Source: a virus
IMG/VR virus record: IMGVR_UViG_3300017917_001336
Coordinates: 62,001 to 126,000 of that record
DNA length: 64,000 nt
Strand: one strand, 5' to 3'
In this document: in pieces, positions 60,497 through 64,000 of the stretch
Layout: every line of letters begins with the position of its first letter
Numbering within the stretch: position 1 is the stretch's first letter
The notes under the pieces: generated by a model
The model's database searches: none
What the model saw: only the letters and a program-made list of their open reading frames with translations
Told to the model about the DNA's origin: nothing
Program-made: the position numbers and the translations under genes

Positions 60497-62011
60497 ATGC
60501 GATTTTCAGAATTTAAAAGATATTTCTTTGAAGCAGATGGAGAGCCGGGATATTACACTATTGGTGATAGCCATGCTAAAGGTATTGCCGATGCCGCAGG
60601 TCATCCATGGATTAACAGCGCAGTAGGTGGCAGGACCAGTACAAGTCCAGAAATAAGAGCAAAGGTTCCTACTGTTACTCCAGGTAGTATCGTAGTAGTT
60701 GCCGCAGGAGCCAATGACACAGCAAACTCTTATAGAGCATCTGTAGAAAGTGGAAACAAAGTTAAACTTGTAGATCCTAAGGTTATTGCTAGTAATGTAG
60801 CAGACTTAGTTAACATGGTCAAGGCACAAAAGCCAAAGAAGATTATATTTTTATTGTTTCCAAATGGCAAAGGAAGAACAAAAGGTAGCGCCAAGTGGTA
60901 TAACGGAGATTACCAAGAGGATGTTAGGTCAGCTATCAAATCAGCAGTATCTGGTGTAGAAATTATTGATCAAAGCGGCTACCCGATTGCTCCAGATCAA
61001 ATACACTCAGATTGGAATGTATATAGCAGATTAGGTAAAGAAATTGTACAACGCAACCCATTAGGTGGAATTTCAGGTGCACCTGAAACAAAATCAGGAA
61101 GAGAAGTAAATCCAATGCTTGCCCGCCGACATCCAGACTGGAATTTTAACAAGACTGGGTCTTCGGGAAATCCAGACGAACAACTACAGAAAGAAGGCGA
61201 AAAGTTCTTTATCGATGTTCCAACAAGTCGCAGAGGAACAGCAGTACGTGATGTACAACAAGCATTAGAAAAATTAGGGTATAGTGTTGGCCCTCCAGGG
61301 CTTGACGGTCTTCGAGGCAAGTATACTATTGCAGCAGTAAGAGCTTTCCAGCGTGACAACCCACCATTAGAACAAGACGGTGACCCGGGCCCAGAAACTG
61401 TTGCTAAACTAAACGCTATAATTAAAGCTAAACCAGAAAAGTTCAAAGGTCTAGTTAGAAGTAAACCAAACCAAGTTAAGTCATGGGGTGGTGGCTCTGC
61501 TGAAGCAGATGTTGGTGATTTATTAACTGACACAGATGATAATATTGAACAAGCAAGAAAATCAGCCGAACAGTACCTTGGTCGTAAAATGAGTGACACT
61601 GAGTGGACAGCATTACTTAAAGTAACTGCCGCAGAAGAAAATAATACTGAAGCACTTGGTTGGGTAATAGGCGCAATTTTAAATCGCGTTAAGCAAGGAA
61701 GCTGGGGTGATGATGTTGTATCAGTCTTAACAGCTGGCGGACAGTTTGAACCAGTAACGGGCACTTATGACAAAGTGAACAAACGCTGGTTAGGAAAAGG
61801 ATTACCCGCACTACCAATTCCTAGCGGAACAAAACTTCGTAAGATCTTAACAGGTGCAACGGAATTCCTTCCAAGTGTACCAAGTGATATTGTTAACTTT
61901 ACATCAGCTATTGATGCTGCATATAATAAACCTGGTCATAACATTAGTTATAAAAAACAACTGTTAGACCGCGGCGGTGTGCGTAAAGGTAACTCTATCT
62001 TTGCTAGATAA
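60497..62011 (+). CDS. Candidate internal protein: SGNH + peptidoglycan-binding + SleB-like hydrolase
   Basis: 504 residues from ATG 60497. N-terminus MRFSEFKRYFFEADGE resembles a capsid-targeting sequence. Residues about 20-170 are an SGNH hydrolase (TIGDSHAKGIADAAG, VVVAAGANDTANS, APDQIHSDWNVY). Residues about 240-305 form a peptidoglycan-binding repeat (VRDVQQALEKLGYSVGPPG, FQRDNPPLEQDGDPGPETVA). Residues about 360-470 look like a SleB-type cell wall hydrolase (WTALLKVTAAEENNTEALGW, VLTAGGQFEPVTG). I infer a cell-wall-degrading protein delivered with the genome or in the virion. Confidence 0.78.
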   Translation: MRFSEFKRYFFEADGEPGYYTIGDSHAKGIADAAGHPWINSAVGGRTSTSPEIRAKVPTVTPGSIVVVAAGANDTANSYRASVESGNKVKLVDPKVIASNVADLVNMVKAQKPKKIIFLLFPNGKGRTKGSAKWYNGDYQEDVRSAIKSAVSGVEIIDQSGYPIAPDQIHSDWNVYSRLGKEIVQRNPLGGISGAPETKSGREVNPMLARRHPDWNFNKTGSSGNPDEQLQKEGEKFFIDVPTSRRGTAVRDVQQALEKLGYSVGPPGLDGLRGKYTIAAVRAFQRDNPPLEQDGDPGPETVAKLNAIIKAKPEKFKGLVRSKPNQVKSWGGGSAEADVGDLLTDTDDNIEQARKSAEQYLGRKMSDTEWTALLKVTAAEENNTEALGWVIGAILNRVKQGSWGDDVVSVLTAGGQFEPVTGTYDKVNKRWLGKGLPALPIPSGTKLRKILTGATEFLPSVPSDIVNFTSAIDAAYNKPGHNISYKKQLLDRGGVRKGNSIFAR

Positions 62012-62023
62012 GATTCATAGGAG

Positions 62024-62031
62024 CGTAAATA
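62024..62031 (+). promoter_or_regulatory. Late-type promoter CGTAAATA
   Basis: Box 4 nt before the ATG at 62036, overlapping AGGAG. Confidence 0.48.
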
Positions 62032-62035
62032 CGCT

Positions 62036-62584
62036 ATGAATTTAATTGGCAATTTATTAATCGCACCACCCGCAGTCAAAGGTAACTTCTGGTATAAAAC
62101 AGTTATCATGGTAACTGAAAACCACATGCAGGGATCAGTCGGTCTTGTACTAAACAAGCGAAGTCATATGTCTATTAAAGAGTTTGGATCAGAGCTCGGG
62201 TACGACATAGACTTACCTGGATTTGTTTATCTTGGCGGCCCTGTTAATGTAAAGAGTCTTAGTTTCTTACATAGCAACGAATGGGTAAGCAAGAACACAA
62301 TGCGTATCAGTAACGAGTTTAGTCTAAGCTCGGCAGATGACATACTTCCTCGTTTAGCTATGGGTGATACTCCAGAACGTTGGAGATTATTTTTGGGCAT
62401 GTGTGGTTGGGCACATGGACAGCTAGCAGGCGAAATAAAAGGAAAAGCACCTTGGACACATGAAACAAGTTGGCTTTTGGCTAGTGCTGATTCAGAATTG
62501 GTTTTTGGCAACGATAATAAAGAACAATGGTGCAACGCCATTGATAGAGCCGGTTTAGAGTTTGCTCAAAATATGTTGGCATAA
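62036..62584 (+). CDS. YqgE/AlgH (UPF0301) family protein
   Basis: 182 residues, the family's usual length. GNLLIAPPAVKGNFWYKTVI, MQGSVGLVLNKRSHMSIKEF, VYLGGPVNVKSLSFLHSNEW and FLGMCGWAHGQLAGEIKGKA are the characteristic blocks. The family's biochemical role is unresolved in bacteria. Presence in a phage suggests capture from a host. Confidence 0.88.
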   Translation: MNLIGNLLIAPPAVKGNFWYKTVIMVTENHMQGSVGLVLNKRSHMSIKEFGSELGYDIDLPGFVYLGGPVNVKSLSFLHSNEWVSKNTMRISNEFSLSSADDILPRLAMGDTPERWRLFLGMCGWAHGQLAGEIKGKAPWTHETSWLLASADSELVFGNDNKEQWCNAIDRAGLEFAQNMLA

Positions 62585-62587
62585 ATA
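62580..62587 (+). promoter_or_regulatory. Late promoter CATAAATA
   Basis: Late box across the stop of the YqgE-like gene, 65 nt before the ATG at 62653. Confidence 0.45.
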
Positions 62588-62652
62588 ACTTTTGAGTGTA
62601 TAATATATACTTCATAGGTTGGGTCTGTAACACAATCGAAAGAGGTAAAAAA

Positions 62653-63171
62653 ATGTCAGACACGTTGGTCTTGAATGCCGACGGATTGCCTGTAAGCGTA
62701 ATGCCGTTGAGCGTAATCCCTTGGGAAGAAAGCATCAAGTACATGGTTTTAGATAAAGCCGATGTATTGCTATGGCACGAAAATTGGATCGTGCATTCTG
62801 CTACTTGGGAAACACCAGTCCCTTCTGTTATCATGTTACGTGAGTACATGAAAGCAAAGCAAACAGTTCGTTTCTCAAGAGCGAATGTTTACTTGCGAGA
62901 TGATGGAAAATGTATGTATTGCGGTACACATGTAGAACGCAAGGACTCAACATTGGACCACGTACACCCAATTTCAAAGGGTGGTAAAACTACGTGGGAA
63001 AATACAGTTACCGCTTGCGGTCCATGTAATGCTGACAAGGCAGATAAGACCCATACTCATAAGCCTAAAATCAAACCTTATAAGCCTGACTACTACGAAC
63101 TTGTAAATAAGCGTAAGAAGCAAGGCTTCCATAACTTAAGGTTTCAAGAATGGCTCCAATTCATCGCTTAA
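62653..63171 (+). CDS. HNH endonuclease-type protein
   Basis: 172 residues from ATG 62653 (AAAGAGGT upstream). The zinc-bearing HNH core is CMYCGTHVERKDSTLDHVHP near residues 94-113, then SKGGKTTWENTVTACGPCNA, with four cysteines in two CxxC knuckles and the DH motif. The N-terminal part (TLVLNADGLPVSVMPLSVIP) is the one seen in host-type HNH proteins with an extra N-terminal domain. May be a homing-type or DNA-processing nuclease. Confidence 0.85.
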   Translation: MSDTLVLNADGLPVSVMPLSVIPWEESIKYMVLDKADVLLWHENWIVHSATWETPVPSVIMLREYMKAKQTVRFSRANVYLRDDGKCMYCGTHVERKDSTLDHVHPISKGGKTTWENTVTACGPCNADKADKTHTHKPKIKPYKPDYYELVNKRKKQGFHNLRFQEWLQFIA

Positions 63172-63587
63172 AAAAAGTCCTCTGGACTACACTAGGTCTA
63201 CTTAGTTTAGGAATGGCCTATATAGGGGTTGTCACACCTGGCATCCCCTATTCTCCTTTTGTAGTATTTGCTGCATACTGTTTTAGCAAAGGCAGTGAGC
63301 GTTTGCATCGTTGGATTTATAATCATAAGCTGTTTGGACCATTTCTTACTAATTGGGGTCAGAAGCGTGTGTTTCCGCTTAAACTAAAATTTTTTATGCT
63401 GGGTATGATGAGTCTTAGTCTAGTACTCATGTACACAGGAGGAGTTCCACTTCGTGGTATATACTATACTGGTGCTTTTATGGCCTGTGTTGCCGTTTGG
63501 GCTTGGCGTTATCCTTCCTCTGTTGCCGAATATGATAAGCGTATTGAAGAAGGCCGTAAGATAGGTTGGTTTAACAATTACATATGA
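63150..63587 (+). CDS. YbaN-like (DUF454) membrane protein
   Basis: 145 residues. VLWTTLGLLSLGMAYIGVVT then PGIPYSPFVVFAAYCFSKGS and ERLHRWIYNHKLFGPFL are the signatures of the DUF454/YbaN inner-membrane family, with three to four spans. Function unknown. Overlaps the HNH gene by 22 bp and the next gene by 4 bp. Confidence 0.84.
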   Translation: MAPIHRLKKVLWTTLGLLSLGMAYIGVVTPGIPYSPFVVFAAYCFSKGSERLHRWIYNHKLFGPFLTNWGQKRVFPLKLKFFMLGMMSLSLVLMYTGGVPLRGIYYTGAFMACVAVWAWRYPSSVAEYDKRIEEGRKIGWFNNYI

Positions 63588-64000
63588 AACTCCTAGAGCT
63601 TGAAAATAGAAATGGAGAGCTTTGGAGTGGTGGAGATACGCCTACAAAGTTTCAACGTAATTTAGAATTACAGCCTGCAAATTGGTTGTGGCGTACTAAA
63701 GAAGTAAAATACACTCTTAACGAACAAAAGTATCGAGCACCGTCTTGGGACACAGTCGACTGGGCTAACAGTATTATTTTCTTTGGCGACAGTATGGTAT
63801 ATGGAGTAGGTGCAAGCGACGAAGATACTGTAGCACATCAGCTAAGTTTGCAAATGAACTGCCCTGTTATCAATTTAGGACAAGGGGAAGTTGGACTTGG
63901 GTTTTACTGGGGCAATGCAATTATCCTGCGAGAACATAATATTAAACCAAAAGCAGTATGTTTTGTGTGGCCTGATAGGATCCGACAATGCGAGTACTTG
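63584..64000 (+). CDS. SGNH hydrolase-like protein, 3' end outside window
   Basis: 139 codons visible from ATG 63584, which overlaps the upstream stop by ATGA. SIIFFGDSMVYGVGASDEDT near residue 63 is the SGNH block I nucleophile region, and VINLGQGEVGLGFYWGNAII supplies the glycine block. The distal N and H blocks lie beyond the window. Third SGNH gene here. Confidence 0.78.
   Translation, partial: MKLLELENRNGELWSGGDTPTKFQRNLELQPANWLWRTKEVKYTLNEQKYRAPSWDTVDWANSIIFFGDSMVYGVGASDEDTVAHQLSLQMNCPVINLGQGEVGLGFYWGNAIILREHNIKPKAVCFVWPDRIRQCEYL

Noticed and set aside
60997-61764. 255-codon open frame on the - strand
   Set aside because: Antisense to the well-supported SGNH, peptidoglycan-binding and SleB-like gene, with Ser and Pro-rich composition typical of a shadow frame.

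Overview
The window is part of the genome of a tailed bacteriophage related to T4 (marine or freshwater T4-like myovirus type). The evidence is a linked set of T4 core genes: contractile tail sheath (gp18) and tube (gp19), head completion nuclease (gp4-like), small and large terminase (gp16, gp17), ssDNA-binding protein (gp32), recombinase UvsX, helicase UvsW, primase (gp61) and replicative helicase (gp41). Many accessory proteins also look like those of cyanophages and other aquatic T4-like phages. The DNA is AT-rich, genes are tightly packed and often overlap by ATGA or TAATG. No integrase, insertion sequence, CRISPR array or photosystem gene was seen. The host cannot be named from the window.

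Layout. 1-11.9 kb: late virion block on the + strand (tail, terminase, proteins with capsid-targeting-like N-termini). 11.9-26.8 kb: replication and recombination block (gp32, uvsX, a uvsY candidate, uvsW, a miniature DnaE-like protein, primase, carbamoyltransferase-like protein, helicase). 26.8-31.6 kb: tail fibre on + and, convergent to it, a large HEXXH-bearing internal-protein candidate on -. 32.1-43.6 kb: early region on -, about 30 small genes and two tRNAs. It is transcribed from a series of near-consensus sigma70 promoters, nearly all with 17-bp spacers, and its promoter-proximal genes share the Shine-Dalgarno GGAGCG(AA). It ends in an AAA+ ATPase followed by two hairpins whose loops are complementary to that Shine-Dalgarno. 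43.6-45.6 kb: mixed, gene-poor, with a small + strand RNA candidate. 45.6-58.9 kb: + strand accessory block with a tandem family of small proteins ending in an F-x-L-R-W-S-like motif, plus a macro domain, SGNH hydrolase, methyltransferase, deoxyribonucleotidase, TraR-like and CDGSH-like proteins and a lipoprotein. 58.9-64 kb: sugar epimerase, two more internal-protein candidates (one a SGNH + peptidoglycan-binding + SleB-like fusion), YqgE/AlgH, HNH protein, YbaN-like protein and a truncated SGNH gene.

Three transcription signals can be read. (1) T4-type late boxes (nnTAAATA) lie just upstream of virion and internal-protein genes. (2) Host-type TTGACA/TATAAT promoters drive the early - strand array. 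(3) A subset of sigma70-type promoters sits exactly 6 nt upstream of ATG, implying leaderless mRNAs for primase, helicase, a TraR-like protein, a GIY-YIG protein and an unknown protein before uvsW.
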